From assembly GCF_000494755.1 (NCBI RefSeq), contig NC_022657.1:7904001-7968000 (forward strand): a stretch of 64,000 bases of DNA, in the 5' to 3' direction. The first letter of the stretch is position 1, and the number at the start of each line of letters is the position of its first letter. Both the position numbers and the translations under genes were made by a program. This document shows positions 49,709 to 59,227 of the stretch, in pieces. Under the pieces are notes generated by a model. It saw only the letters and a program-made list of their open reading frames with translations. It ran no database searches and was not told the origin of the DNA. The DNA comes from Amorphoplanes friuliensis DSM 7358. GTDB lineage: Bacteria > Actinomycetota > Actinomycetes > Mycobacteriales > Micromonosporaceae.

Positions 49709-50562
49709 GCGGCAACAGACCTCTTCACGTACGCCCTGGATGTCGCTAGGGCCAACGTCGGCGGGTCGATCGAGGTGACGGTCGGGCCCTCGTCGTAGTC
49801 GGACGGACCGTCACCGCGGCGCCGCCGGTCCAGCCGCTTGAGCGACGCCACCAGCACGAAGCTGACGCTGACCAGCAGCGCCCACGAGCCGAACTTGGAG
49901 AGGTGGACCATCCGCCAGATCTCCGCCTGGTCCGGATATTGCCAGGCGCCGAGGAACGTCGCGGCGTTCTCGGCCAGCCACAGGAAGCCGCCGATGAGCA
50001 CGAAGGCCAGGGCGAGCGGCATCCGGTAGCGCACGGTCCCGACGCGGTAGGACACCGTGGTGCGCCAGGTCGCGGCCAGCAGCGCCAGCGCACCGAGCAC
50101 TCTCAGATCGGGCAGCCAGTGGTGGGTGAAGAAGTTGGCATAGATCCCGGCGGCCGCGATCGACGTCGCCACCGGGCGGTAGTCGTGCAGCACCAGATCG
50201 AGCCGCCGCCAGGCCTGACACAGGTAACTGCCGACGGCCGCGTACATGAAACCGCTGTAGAGCGGCACCCCGAGGACCTTCGTGTACGCGTCCTCCGGGT
50301 ACGACCACGAGCCGGCGCGCACCTTGAACAGCTCCAGGGCGAGCCCGACCACGTGGAACAACGCGACGACGAGCACCTCGCGCCCGGTCTCCAGCCGGGT
50401 CAGCCACAGCACCGCGGTCACCAGCACACACCCCGCGAGCAGAAAGTCGTACCGGGGCAGGGGTGTCTCGACGACCTGGGAGACGGCCAGCAGCAGAAAG
50501 ACCGCGACAGCGAAGATGCAGCTCAGCGCCTCCTGGACCGCGAAGCGGAAGAGCTGTTTCAC
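49672..50562 (-). CDS. DUF817-family membrane protein
   Basis: A 296-residue multi-helix membrane protein with about eight hydrophobic segments. The motifs ELFKVRAGSWSYPE and PLYSGFMYAAVGSY are characteristic of DUF817, of unknown function. GTG at 50560-50562 overlaps the glnD stop (GTGA). The last 37 bp overlap the start of the glycosyltransferase. It is the link between the nitrogen operon and the glycan genes; co-transcription seems likely but the functional connection is unclear. Confidence 0.88.
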   Translation of the reverse strand: MKQLFRFAVQEALSCIFAVAVFLLLAVSQVVETPLPRYDFLLAGCVLVTAVLWLTRLETGREVLVVALFHVVGLALELFKVRAGSWSYPEDAYTKVLGVPLYSGFMYAAVGSYLCQAWRRLDLVLHDYRPVATSIAAAGIYANFFTHHWLPDLRVLGALALLAATWRTTVSYRVGTVRYRMPLALAFVLIGGFLWLAENAATFLGAWQYPDQAEIWRMVHLSKFGSWALLVSVSFVLVASLKRLDRRRRGDGPSDYDEGPTVTSIDPPTLALATSRAYVKRSVAAWGRHPVCSTTT

Positions 50563-52823
50563 ACCGCGGCGATGACGGCCGCTTCGACCCTGTCCCGATC
50601 CGCTGCTTCCGCCCATGCCCCGACAAGGTAGAACGCGTCCACCACGTCACCGCCCAGCGTCGAGATGCGGGCCGCCCGGACCTCCGCGCCGGCATCGTCC
50701 AGCGCGGACGCCACCCGGAACAGCAGACCCGCGGAGTCGGCCGCACGCAGCTCCAGCACGGCCGCGTCAGTGGCGGCACCACGATGCCAGACGACCCGCG
50801 GCGCGGCACCACCCCGGGCCGACATCGCCCGGGCCCGCAGGCGCTGCGTCACGGACACGTCGCCGGCGGCCACCCGGCGCAGGTCCGCGGCGAGTGCCAC
50901 CGGGTCGGCCGGTGAGCCGTACCGGGGCTGGGTCGTGAACTCGACGATCGCCCGGCCGTCCACGGTCGAGGCGTCCGCGGCGATCACGTCGAGGCGGTGC
51001 ATGGCCAGGCACGCCGCCACCGAGCCGAGCAGACCCCGGCGGTCGGCCGCGGCGACAGCGACCCGGTCACCGTCCAGATGGACGGCCGGCAGCTCACCCT
51101 CGAGCAGCTCCGGATCCGGCTCGGGTGGTGTCGGCAACGCGCCGGTGTCCAGGGCGGTGTGCACCCGCCGGACCAGCTCGGCGATCAGCCGGCCCTTCCA
51201 GTCCGACCAGGCGGCCGGACCGGTGGCGTGCGAATCGGCCCTGGTCAGCGCGTGCAGCAGATCGAGGGTGGCGGGGTCGCCGACCGCCTCGGCCACCGTG
51301 GTGATGGTCACCGGGTCGCTGAGGTCCCGGCGGGTGGCGACGTCGGGCAGCAGCAGGTGCAGCCGGACGAGCTTCTCGATGGTGGCGACGTCCGCGGGTG
51401 GCAGACCGATCCGGGTGGCGATGTCGGCGGCGATCGGCGCGCCCACGATGCTGTGGTCGCCGGGCAGCCCCTTGCCGACGTCGTGCAGGAAAGCACCGAT
51501 GAGCAGCAGGTCCGGGCGGTCGACCTCACGCGTGAACGCCGTCGCCTCGTACGCCGCCTGCACGAGGTGGCGGTCCAGGGTGAAGCGGTGGATCGGGTGA
51601 TGCTGCGGGAGGCTGCGCAGTCGTGCCCACTCCGGCAGCCAGGCGTCGATCAGGCCGTACCGGTCGCAGGCCTCCCAGGTCGGGAGCAGTCCCTGGCCGG
51701 AACCGAGCAGCGAGACCAGCGCCGCGCGGGCCGCGGGCGGCCACGGCATCGGCAGCGGCGGGCAGAAGGCCGCGAGCCACTCGCAGGTGGCGCGGGCGAT
51801 CGGCAGCCGCACGGTGGCGGCCGCGGCGGCCACCCGCAGCGACAGTGTGGGATCGGGGACGGGCCCGATGGCCGTGCGGGCGAGCACCAGCTCGCCGTCC
51901 TGCTCGACCACGTCCCGGGCGACCGGGCGCCGGGCCGGCGCACCGGCCGGCGTGCCCCGGCGGCGACCGCTGCGCAGCCGGTCGGCGGCCCGCCAGGCGT
52001 CGTCCAGAGCGTGCGCGATGGTCCGGGCGTCACCGGCGACCCGGCGCAGCAGGGCGTCACCGTCGTCGAGGCCGAGCAACTCGGCGACCGCGGCGCGCTC
52101 CTGGGCGACCAGCCGGTCGACCCGGCGGCCGACGGCGAGGTGCAGGGCGTCGCGGGTGTCGAGCAGGCGCAGATTGGCGGCGCGGACGGCGGGACGCATC
52201 GTGTCGGCGACACCGGCCCGGCCGATGCCCCGCAGGATGGTCAGGTCGCGCAGACCGCCGGCGGCCTCCTTGAGGTCACCCTCCAGCAGGAACGCCAGCT
52301 CGCCGTGGGCCGCCCAGCGGCTCGCGGTGATCTCCTTGAGCTGCGGCAACAGGCGGACGGCGGTGCGTCGCCACTGGTCGGAAGTGGCCGCGATCAACTC
52401 GGCGGAGAGGGCCGCGTCACCGGCGACGTGCCGGGCGTCGAGCAGGCCGAGCGAAACCTTGACGTCGTCGTGGGCGACGGAGAGCGCCTCGGGCAGGGTG
52501 CGCACCGAGTGGTCCAGGCCGAGCCGCGCGTCCCAGATGGGATACCAGAGAGCGGACGCGATGCGGTCGATGCCGGCCGTGCCGTTGTGCAGCAGCACCA
52601 GATCGAGGTCGCTGTAGGGGGCGCAGTCGCGCCGGCCGAGCCCGCCGACCGCGACCAGGCTGACGCCGGTCAGGTGGGCGGGGAACAACGTCTGCAACCA
52701 CGCATCGAGCGCTGCTGCCCGGTCGACCCGGGCGGCAGCGCCGAGATGGTCACGCAATGTGTCCAGCGAGCCGCCGGACGGCACCTTGGGTGGGGCCGAC
52801 GGCTCGCTGACCACGTATGACAA
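50559..52823 (-). CDS. glnD: PII uridylyltransferase/uridylyl-removing enzyme GlnD
   Basis: A 754-residue bifunctional sensor of glutamine. The nucleotidyltransferase domain shows GGLGRRDCAPYSDLDLVLLH (about 60-79). The HD domain has GAFLHDVGKGLPGDHS, and two ACT domains follow (AVAAADRRGLLGSVAACLAM; LELRAADSAGLLFRVASAL) that bind glutamine. Actinobacterial GlnD relatives may adenylylate PII. The start is taken as TTG at 52821-52823, close behind AAGGAAG; GTG at 52814 is an alternative. It lies 37 bp after glnB. Confidence 0.95.
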   Translation of the reverse strand: MSYVVSEPSAPPKVPSGGSLDTLRDHLGAAARVDRAAALDAWLQTLFPAHLTGVSLVAVGGLGRRDCAPYSDLDLVLLHNGTAGIDRIASALWYPIWDARLGLDHSVRTLPEALSVAHDDVKVSLGLLDARHVAGDAALSAELIAATSDQWRRTAVRLLPQLKEITASRWAAHGELAFLLEGDLKEAAGGLRDLTILRGIGRAGVADTMRPAVRAANLRLLDTRDALHLAVGRRVDRLVAQERAAVAELLGLDDGDALLRRVAGDARTIAHALDDAWRAADRLRSGRRRGTPAGAPARRPVARDVVEQDGELVLARTAIGPVPDPTLSLRVAAAAATVRLPIARATCEWLAAFCPPLPMPWPPAARAALVSLLGSGQGLLPTWEACDRYGLIDAWLPEWARLRSLPQHHPIHRFTLDRHLVQAAYEATAFTREVDRPDLLLIGAFLHDVGKGLPGDHSIVGAPIAADIATRIGLPPADVATIEKLVRLHLLLPDVATRRDLSDPVTITTVAEAVGDPATLDLLHALTRADSHATGPAAWSDWKGRLIAELVRRVHTALDTGALPTPPEPDPELLEGELPAVHLDGDRVAVAAADRRGLLGSVAACLAMHRLDVIAADASTVDGRAIVEFTTQPRYGSPADPVALAADLRRVAAGDVSVTQRLRARAMSARGGAAPRVVWHRGAATDAAVLELRAADSAGLLFRVASALDDAGAEVRAARISTLGGDVVDAFYLVGAWAEAADRDRVEAAVIAAV

Positions 52824-52860
52824 ATCGCTTCCTTACAGTCAAACCCGCAAGAACTAAGGG

Positions 52861-53199
52861 CTAGAGAGCGTCGAGTCCACGCTCACCGGTACGCACCCGG
52901 ATCACGTCCTCAACTGCGGTCACCCACACCTTGCCGTCGCCGATCTTGCCCGTACGGGCCGAGGTGGTGACGGCGTCGACGACCTTCTCGACGTCGATCT
53001 CGTCGGTCAGTACCTCAACCTTGATCTTCGGAAGGAACTCCACCGTGTACTCGGCACCCCGGTACACCTCGGTGTGGCCCTTCTGACGTCCGTACCCCTG
53101 TACCTCGCTCACGGTCAGACCCGCCACGCCGAGCGCGTGCAGAGCCTCTTTCACCGCGTCGAGCTGGTACGGCTTGATGACCGCGGTCACCAGCTTCAT
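52861..53199 (-). CDS. glnB: Nitrogen regulatory protein PII
   Basis: A 112-residue PII signal protein. Tyr51 in the T-loop (YRGAEYTVEF) is the modification site. MKLVTAVIKPYQLDAVKEAL and the C-terminal TGERGLDAL complete the family pattern. It binds ATP/ADP and 2-oxoglutarate and controls the ammonium channel. ATG at 53197-53199 has GGAGGGA upstream. It lies between amt and glnD, so it is of the GlnK kind by context. Confidence 0.96.
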   Translation of the reverse strand: MKLVTAVIKPYQLDAVKEALHALGVAGLTVSEVQGYGRQKGHTEVYRGAEYTVEFLPKIKVEVLTDEIDVEKVVDAVTTSARTGKIGDGKVWVTAVEDVIRVRTGERGLDAL

Positions 53200-53232
53200 G
53201 CTCAGTCCCTCCATCGCAGCCATCAGGGGAAA

Positions 53233-54588
53233 TTAACCGGCGACCTTTTCACTGACGGAGGACTTCCCGTCAGTGGTACCCGCCGGCGTGATCCCGGCCA
53301 TCGCAAAAGCGCTGCCCGAGCCCGTGGTGGGCGAGAAGTCGTACGCGCTCTCGGCGTGCTCGGCGACGTCGATGCCGGACACCTCGGTCTCACCGTCGAC
53401 CCGCAGGACCTTGACGGCCTTGAGGATCAGGGCGAGCACAACCGCGATCACGAGGGAGTAGACCGTGACGGCGGCGCTGCCGACGAACTGACGCCAGAGC
53501 TGGTCCACGCCACCGCCGTAGAACAGGCTCTCACGGGCGGCAACGGCGTTGACCTGGGTGGTGGCGAAGAAGCCGATGCCCAGGGAGCCGATCCAGCCAC
53601 CGACGAAGTGGACGCCGACGACGTCGAGCGAGTCGTCGTAACCGAGCTTGTACTTCAGGCCGACCGCCAGGGCACAGACGGCACCGGCGATGATGCCGAG
53701 CACGGCCGCGGGCAGCGGGGCGATGAAACCACAGGCCGGGGTGATGGCGACCAGGCCGGCGACCGCACCGGACGAGGCACCGACCAGCGTCGGCTTACCG
53801 TCGCGGAGCCACTCCACGATGATCCAGCCGAGCAGCGCGGCAGCCGTGGCGACCTGCGTGTTGACGAACGCGACCGCGGTGATGCTGTCGACGGTCAGCT
53901 CGGAGCCGGCGTTGAAGCCGAACCAGCCGAACCACAGCAGACCGGCGCCGAGCGCGACGAACGGCACGTTGTGCGGCTTCATGGCCTCGCGGGGCCAGCC
54001 GACACGCTTGCCGAGCACCAGGATCAGGCCGAGCGCCGCGGCACCGGCGTTGATGTGCACCGCGGTGCCACCGGCGAAGTCGAGTGCGCCGAGGTTGACG
54101 CCGATCCAGCCGCCGCCCCAGACCCAGTGCGCGACCGGGACGTAGACGAGGGTGAACCAGCCGAAGGCGAACAGGATCCAGCCGCCGAACTTGAGGCGGT
54201 CGGAGAGGGCGCCGCTGATCAGGGCGACGGTGATGATGGCGAACATCATCTGGAAGACCATGAAGACGTAGGTCGGGATGCCGGTGCCGGCCCCCGCGAC
54301 CATCCATTCCTCGCCGATCCAGGTGGTGCCGGTGCCGAAGTACTGGCTGAAGCTACCGATGACGTGGTTGGTGCCTGAGCTGTCGTTGGTGCCGAAAGCC
54401 AGGGTGAAGCCGTAAAGGACCCACAGGACGGAGACGAGCCCGATACTCGAGAAGCTCATCATCATCATGTTCAGGGCGCCCTTGGACCGGTTGAGGCCAC
54501 CGTAGAACAGCGCCAGGCCCGGTGTCATAAGCAGAACGAGCGCAGACGACAGGAGCAACCAGGCTGTATTGCCGGTGTTGATCTCCAC
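53233..54588 (-). CDS. amt: Ammonium transporter (Amt family)
   Basis: A 451-residue channel with eleven hydrophobic helices. TPGLALFYGGLNRSKGALNM, GDFAGGTAVHINAGAAALG-type stretch (LDFAGGTAVHINAG) and VHFVGGWIGSLGIG are Amt/MEP signatures including the twin-His pore region. The tail is cytosolic and contains a Ser/Thr-rich segment. GTG at 54586-54588 has GAGGAGG four bases upstream. It heads amt-glnB-glnD; a GlnR-like box lies about 140 bp upstream. Confidence 0.96.
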   Translation of the reverse strand: MEINTGNTAWLLLSSALVLLMTPGLALFYGGLNRSKGALNMMMMSFSSIGLVSVLWVLYGFTLAFGTNDSSGTNHVIGSFSQYFGTGTTWIGEEWMVAGAGTGIPTYVFMVFQMMFAIITVALISGALSDRLKFGGWILFAFGWFTLVYVPVAHWVWGGGWIGVNLGALDFAGGTAVHINAGAAALGLILVLGKRVGWPREAMKPHNVPFVALGAGLLWFGWFGFNAGSELTVDSITAVAFVNTQVATAAALLGWIIVEWLRDGKPTLVGASSGAVAGLVAITPACGFIAPLPAAVLGIIAGAVCALAVGLKYKLGYDDSLDVVGVHFVGGWIGSLGIGFFATTQVNAVAARESLFYGGGVDQLWRQFVGSAAVTVYSLVIAVVLALILKAVKVLRVDGETEVSGIDVAEHAESAYDFSPTTGSGSAFAMAGITPAGTTDGKSSVSEKVAG

Positions 54589-54723
54589 GCTGCCTCCTCT
54601 CGGATTAGGTGTCCTCCCACACGGCCACGGGGCAGCGTCGCCTGTTGGCCGGTTCAGGGCGGAAGCCTTTCGTTCCGCTGTTTCGCGCACGGTCTACGCG
54701 CGATTTCCGACGCGTGACGGGTT

Positions 54724-54739
54724 GTTTCGTACGTGTGAA
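54724..54739 (-). promoter_or_regulatory. GlnR-box candidate upstream of amt
   Basis: On the minus strand the sequence reads TTCAC-ACGTAC-GAAAC, fitting the actinobacterial GlnR half-site pair (nTnAC-n6-GAAAC). A further GTGAG-n6 precedes it. The distance to the amt start is about 136 bp. amt-glnB-glnD operons are GlnR-controlled in streptomycetes. Confidence 0.5.
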
Positions 54740-54833
54740 GAAACTCTCACAGGCGGCCCGACAAAATACCCTGAACTGGAACAATAGGCCCAAGGAGACA
54801 CGCCAAGAGGATCATCACCTTGTCAACGGCGTG

Positions 54834-55631
54834 TCACCGCAAGGCGTACTCCAGGGTGTGCCGCTCGTAATCGAGCAGCCGGAGATCACGCATCGGTCGC
54901 CGGAGATGTCCCTTGTGCACGATTCGCACGAAGGCCGGGTCCCCCGCGGCGGCCATCCGCCGGATGCCCTCGACGTGGTCCACGATCCGCTTGCGGATCG
55001 TCCGGACCAGGCGGTGCCTGTCCCGCGGGATCAGGCCGTACGCGTCGGCGAAGAGCCGCAGCCGGCGCGGACGGTTCGGCCTCTTCCAGCCCAGCGTGTA
55101 GGAGTCCCGGTCGCTGAACAGCGGCACCCAGGTCCAGGCGGCGTAGGCCACGTCGTAGATCCGGGCGCCGGGCGAGGCCAGGTCGAAGTCGATCAGCGCG
55201 AGCGTGCCGTCGGGACGCCAGACCACGTTGTGCGGGGCGGCGTCGTGGTGACAGATCACCTCGGTGTCCGGCGGCGGCGGGCCGAACGAACGCCAGACGG
55301 CACCCGGCGGCGGCTGGAAACCGTACTGCGCGTCGTGGAACATGCGCAGCATCGTCGCCACCGTGACGAGCGCTTCCTCGGTCGTCCAGTGCGGGGCCAG
55401 CGGATATTCGCCGCACTCGCCGTCGAGGTAGGACAGCACCTCGCGGCCGCGGTCGTCCATGCCCAGGGCGTGCGGCGAGCCGGTGAAACCGACCCGCTGC
55501 AGGTGGTTGAGCAGCGAGTGCACGGCCGGCGTCCACGGGCCGGCGTTGCGCCGCACGGTGTCGCCGAGCTTCGAGACCGTGCTGACGTTGCCGCCGTGCA
55601 GAGGGATCTCGCGGTCGCGTTCCTGCGTCAC
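54834..55631 (-). CDS. Aminoglycoside-phosphotransferase-fold kinase
   Basis: A 265-residue APH/choline-kinase-like protein. The catalytic loop is CHHDAAPHNVVWRPDGTL and the Mg-binding motif IDFDLASPG follows. Such proteins phosphorylate small molecules; no resistance role can be inferred. GTG at 55629-55631 has GGGGAGG upstream. It is downstream of ftsY on the same strand with 51 bp between; its 3' end is 245 bp from amt. Confidence 0.88.
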   Translation of the reverse strand: MTQERDREIPLHGGNVSTVSKLGDTVRRNAGPWTPAVHSLLNHLQRVGFTGSPHALGMDDRGREVLSYLDGECGEYPLAPHWTTEEALVTVATMLRMFHDAQYGFQPPPGAVWRSFGPPPPDTEVICHHDAAPHNVVWRPDGTLALIDFDLASPGARIYDVAYAAWTWVPLFSDRDSYTLGWKRPNRPRRLRLFADAYGLIPRDRHRLVRTIRKRIVDHVEGIRRMAAAGDPAFVRIVHKGHLRRPMRDLRLLDYERHTLEYALR

Positions 55632-55682
55632 CCACGACCTCCCCTAGAAGTGCCCCGCGGCGCGAGCCTGCCGCCCCCGAGA

Positions 55683-56831
55683 CTACGCGTCGGTGCCAAG
55701 CAGGGCCTCGACGAAGGCGGCGGGCTCGAACGGCGCCAGGTCGTCCGGGCCCTCGCCCAGACCGACCAGTTTCACCGGGATGCCCAGCTTGTTCTGCACG
55801 GCGATGACGATGCCGCCCTTGGCGGTGCCGTCGAGCTTGGTCAGCACCACACCCGTGACGTCCACCACGTCGGTGAAGACACGGGCCTGCTCCAGACCGT
55901 TCTGCCCGGTGGTGGCATCGAGGATGAGCAGCGTCTCGTCGACCGGGCCGTGCTTCTCCACGACCCGCTTGACCTTGCCGAGCTCGTCCATCAGGCCGAC
56001 CTTGTTCTGCAAACGGCCGGCTGTGTCGATGAGCACAGTGTCGACACCGATCTCGATGCCGCGCTTGACGGCGTCGAAGGCCACGCTGGCCGGGTCGCCG
56101 CCCTCGGGCCCACGGACCGTCTCGGCGCCGACCCGCTCACCCCAGGTGGAGAGCTGCTCGGCGGCCGCGGCGCGGAAGGTGTCGGCCGCGCCGAGCAGCA
56201 CCGTACGGCCGTCGGCGATCAGGACCCGGGCGACCTTGCCGCAGGTGGTGGTCTTGCCGGCGCCGTTGACACCGACCACCAGCACCACCGCGGGGCGGCC
56301 GTCGTGCGGGGTCGTCCGCAGCGAGCGGTCCATCCCGGGGTCGAGCGCGGCGGTCAGCTCCTCGGCGAGCTGGGCCCGCACCTCGCTGACCGTGCGGGTG
56401 CCGAGCACACGGACCCGCTCCTTGAGCCGCTCCACCAGGGCCTGGGTGGCCTCGACGCCGACGTCGGCGGAGATCAGGCTGTCCTCGATCTCCTCCCAGG
56501 CGTCGTCGTCCAGGTGATCGCGGGACAGCACGCTGAGCAGGCCACGGCCGAGGACACTCTGCGAGCGGCTGAGCCGGGCCCGCAGCCGCACGAGCCGGCC
56601 CGCGGTGGGCTCCGGCGTCTCGATCGTCGGCCGGGCGGGAGCCTCGACCACCGGCTCCTCGACGACGGGAGCCTCGGGCTCACCGATCAGCGGGGGCAGC
56701 TCGTCGACCGACGGCACCGACGGCCCCGCCGGCGGGGGCAGTTCGCGCCGGCGGCGCCGGGGCACGACCAGACCGATGGCCCCGACCACCAGCACCGCCA
56801 GCAGGATCAGGGAGGCGACCACGTATTCCAT
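55683..56831 (-). CDS. ftsY: Signal recognition particle receptor FtsY
   Basis: A 382-residue GTPase that receives the ribosome-SRP complex. Unusually for the E. coli form but normal in actinobacteria, it begins with a transmembrane helix (VVASLILLAVLVVGAIGLVV). A Pro/Glu-rich linker leads to the NG domain with GVNGAGKTTTCGK, DTAGRLQNK and TKLDGTAKGG. ATG at 56829-56831 behind AGGA. It diverges from the PhoD-like gene. Confidence 0.96.
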   Translation of the reverse strand: MEYVVASLILLAVLVVGAIGLVVPRRRRRELPPPAGPSVPSVDELPPLIGEPEAPVVEEPVVEAPARPTIETPEPTAGRLVRLRARLSRSQSVLGRGLLSVLSRDHLDDDAWEEIEDSLISADVGVEATQALVERLKERVRVLGTRTVSEVRAQLAEELTAALDPGMDRSLRTTPHDGRPAVVLVVGVNGAGKTTTCGKVARVLIADGRTVLLGAADTFRAAAAEQLSTWGERVGAETVRGPEGGDPASVAFDAVKRGIEIGVDTVLIDTAGRLQNKVGLMDELGKVKRVVEKHGPVDETLLILDATTGQNGLEQARVFTDVVDVTGVVLTKLDGTAKGGIVIAVQNKLGIPVKLVGLGEGPDDLAPFEPAAFVEALLGTDA

Positions 56832-56982
56832 TCCGAAATCCTGACAGATGTCCTCCGGACGCGTGGGAGCACCCGTCCTACCCGACCGGAACGGACGGTC
56901 ACCCCGTGATCGCCGAAAGCATGTTGGCGAAAAGGCTGCCTGCTGGGGAGGATGGCTGCATGTCGCGCCACCCGGTATCCCG

Positions 56983-58674
56983 TTGACCGCCCACCTGCTG
57001 ATCGGGCCCGTGCTGCGCCGCGTGGTGGGCGACCGGGCGTCGATCTGGGTGGAAACCACCGAGCCGGCCCTCGTCCGGGTCCAGGCGGCGGGCGGCGGCG
57101 CCGGCTCCGCGCGGACCTTCACCGCGTACGACCACCACTACGCGATCGTCGTGGTCGAGGGACTCGAGCGTGGTGCCGCCAACGAGTACGAAGTGTGGCT
57201 CGACGACCGGCAGGTGTGGCCGCAGACCGACTCGCCCTACCCGCCGTCCGTGATCGTGACCCGGCCCGGGGACGACGCCGACCGGCCCGTGAGCATGATC
57301 TTCGGCTCCTGCCGGGAGGCCACACCCCACGCCACCGGCCGCAAGCTCCCGCCCGACGCGCTGGACGCGTACGCGAGGCGGTTGATGACCGATCCCCGCG
57401 ACCCGGACCTGCGGCCCGACCTGGTCGTGCTGCTCGGTGACCAGGTCTACGCCGACAACACCTCGGCGAAGGTGCGGCGCTTCCTCAAGAGGCGGCGCGC
57501 GGCCGGGCACGACGGCCCCGCCGACGAGGTCGTCTCGTTCGACGAATACACCAAGCTCTACCTGGAGTCGTGGCGTGACCCCGAGGTGCGCTGGCTGCTC
57601 GCCACCGTGCCGAGCGTGATGATCTTCGACGACCACGAGATCATCGACGACTGGAACACCTCGGCGTCGTGGCGCCGCGACATGTCGGCGCAGGACTGGT
57701 GGTCCGAGCGGATCGCCAGCGGGCTCGCGTCGTACTGGGTCTATCAGCACCTGGGCAACCTGAGCCCGGACGAGCTCGCGGCCGACCCGCTCCTCGCGAA
57801 GATCACGTCGGTCGACGACGCGACGACGCTGCTGCACGACTTCGGGATCTCGGTCGACTCACCCTCGTCGGCGGAGAACACCGACCGGCCGTACCAGTGG
57901 AGTTTTGCGCTGGACATCGGGCGCACCCGGCTGGTCATGCTCGACAACCGCTGCAACCGCGTCCTGACCCCGGGCCGCCGCGAGATGCTGCCCGCGGCCG
58001 AGTGGGGCTGGTTCGTGGACCAGGCGCACGGCGATTACGACCACCTGGTCGTCGGCTCGTCGCTGCCCTGGCTGATGCCCCCGGCCATCCACCACCTCGA
58101 GGCCTGGAACGAGCGCCTCGCCGACTCGGCCGGCAAACGCCGCGCGGCGCTCGCCGAGAAGGTCCGCCGGGCGTTCGACCTGGAGCACTGGGCGGCGTTC
58201 ACCCGTTCCTTCGAGGCGCTCACCGAGCTGTTCCGGCGCCTCGGCGAGGGCGGGCCGGAGTCCCCGGGTCACCGGGTCGGTGCGGGCGGGGCCTACGCCG
58301 CCCCGGCCTCGATCAGCGTGCTCTCCGGTGACGTGCACCATTCATATGTGGCGCGGGCCGACCTCGGTCCGGCCGTGGTGACGCCGGTGCACCAGCTGAC
58401 CTGCTCGCCGATCCACAACCAGGTGCCGGCCTTCATGCGTCCGCTGATGCGTTTCAGCTGGTCACGGGCGGCGGCCAAGGCGGTCCGCGGGGTCGCCCGG
58501 GGCGCGGGTGTCAAGCGGCCGCCGGTCCGGTGGAAGCGTCTCGCCGGGCCCTACTTCGGCAACGCCGTCAGCACCCTGCGGCACCGGGGTGCGCAGGCCG
58601 ACGTCCGCGTCGAGGGCACGACCCGCGACGGCGAGCTGACGACCGTGGCCGACGTCCACCTGCACGACGCCTGA
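56983..58674 (+). CDS. PhoD-like alkaline phosphatase family protein
   Basis: A 563-residue metallophosphoesterase. An N-terminal beta domain (LLIGPVLRRVVGDRASIWVE) precedes the core with MIFGSCREATP, VVLLGDQVYADN, IFDDHEIIDDWN and GDVHHSY near the end, matching the PhoD metal site. No clear signal peptide is seen, unlike secreted PhoD, so the protein may be cytosolic. The start is taken as TTG at 56983 (family-like TAHLLIGP); GTG at 57010 is an alternative. The substrate is unknown. Confidence 0.85.
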   Translation: MTAHLLIGPVLRRVVGDRASIWVETTEPALVRVQAAGGGAGSARTFTAYDHHYAIVVVEGLERGAANEYEVWLDDRQVWPQTDSPYPPSVIVTRPGDDADRPVSMIFGSCREATPHATGRKLPPDALDAYARRLMTDPRDPDLRPDLVVLLGDQVYADNTSAKVRRFLKRRRAAGHDGPADEVVSFDEYTKLYLESWRDPEVRWLLATVPSVMIFDDHEIIDDWNTSASWRRDMSAQDWWSERIASGLASYWVYQHLGNLSPDELAADPLLAKITSVDDATTLLHDFGISVDSPSSAENTDRPYQWSFALDIGRTRLVMLDNRCNRVLTPGRREMLPAAEWGWFVDQAHGDYDHLVVGSSLPWLMPPAIHHLEAWNERLADSAGKRRAALAEKVRRAFDLEHWAAFTRSFEALTELFRRLGEGGPESPGHRVGAGGAYAAPASISVLSGDVHHSYVARADLGPAVVTPVHQLTCSPIHNQVPAFMRPLMRFSWSRAAAKAVRGVARGAGVKRPPVRWKRLAGPYFGNAVSTLRHRGAQADVRVEGTTRDGELTTVADVHLHDA

Positions 58675-58705
58675 AAATGTCGGAGGGGCAGTCCAGGATG
58701 TCGGG

Positions 58706-59227
58706 GTGACTTCCTGGACAGCGCCGGCGGCGCAGCGCGTGGACGAGCCCTTCACCGGTGACGAGCGGACCATGCTCGAGGGCTGGCTCGACTGGCACCG
58801 GCAGACCCTCCTGAGCAAGTGCGAAGGCCTGACCGCCGAGCAGCTCAAGCTACAGGCCGTCGAGCCCTCCGGCCTGTCGCTGCTCGGGCTGGTGCGGCAC
58901 ATGTCCGAGGTGGAACGCGGCTGGTTCCGGCGCAACGCGGCCGGTGAGGACGTGCCGCAGATCTACTGCTCGGACACCGACGAGGACGGCGACTTCGACA
59001 ACATCGACACCGCCGACGCGGAGGCCGACTTCGCCACCTTCCACGCGGAGATCGAGGCGTGCCGGGCCGCGATGACCGGCGTCCCGCTGGAGCACGAGTT
59101 CGCCACCCCGCGGCGACCGGTGATCAGCGTCCGCTGGGTCCACCTCCACATGATCGAGGAGTACGCCCGCCACAACGGCCACGCCGACCTGCTCCGCGAG
59201 CGCATCGACGGCCGGACCGGCGACTGA
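58706..59227 (+). CDS. DinB/DUF664-family protein
   Basis: A 173-residue four-helix-bundle protein of the DinB superfamily. DERTMLEGWLDWHRQTLL, LLGLVRHMSEVERGWF and WVHLHMIEEYARHNGHADLL carry the three metal-binding histidines. Members include mycothiol- and bacillithiol-dependent enzymes, so a thiol-transferase role is possible in this mycothiol-making phylum. GTG at 58706. Its stop overlaps the next ATG (TGATG). Confidence 0.88.
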   Translation: MTSWTAPAAQRVDEPFTGDERTMLEGWLDWHRQTLLSKCEGLTAEQLKLQAVEPSGLSLLGLVRHMSEVERGWFRRNAAGEDVPQIYCSDTDEDGDFDNIDTADAEADFATFHAEIEACRAAMTGVPLEHEFATPRRPVISVRWVHLHMIEEYARHNGHADLLRERIDGRTGD

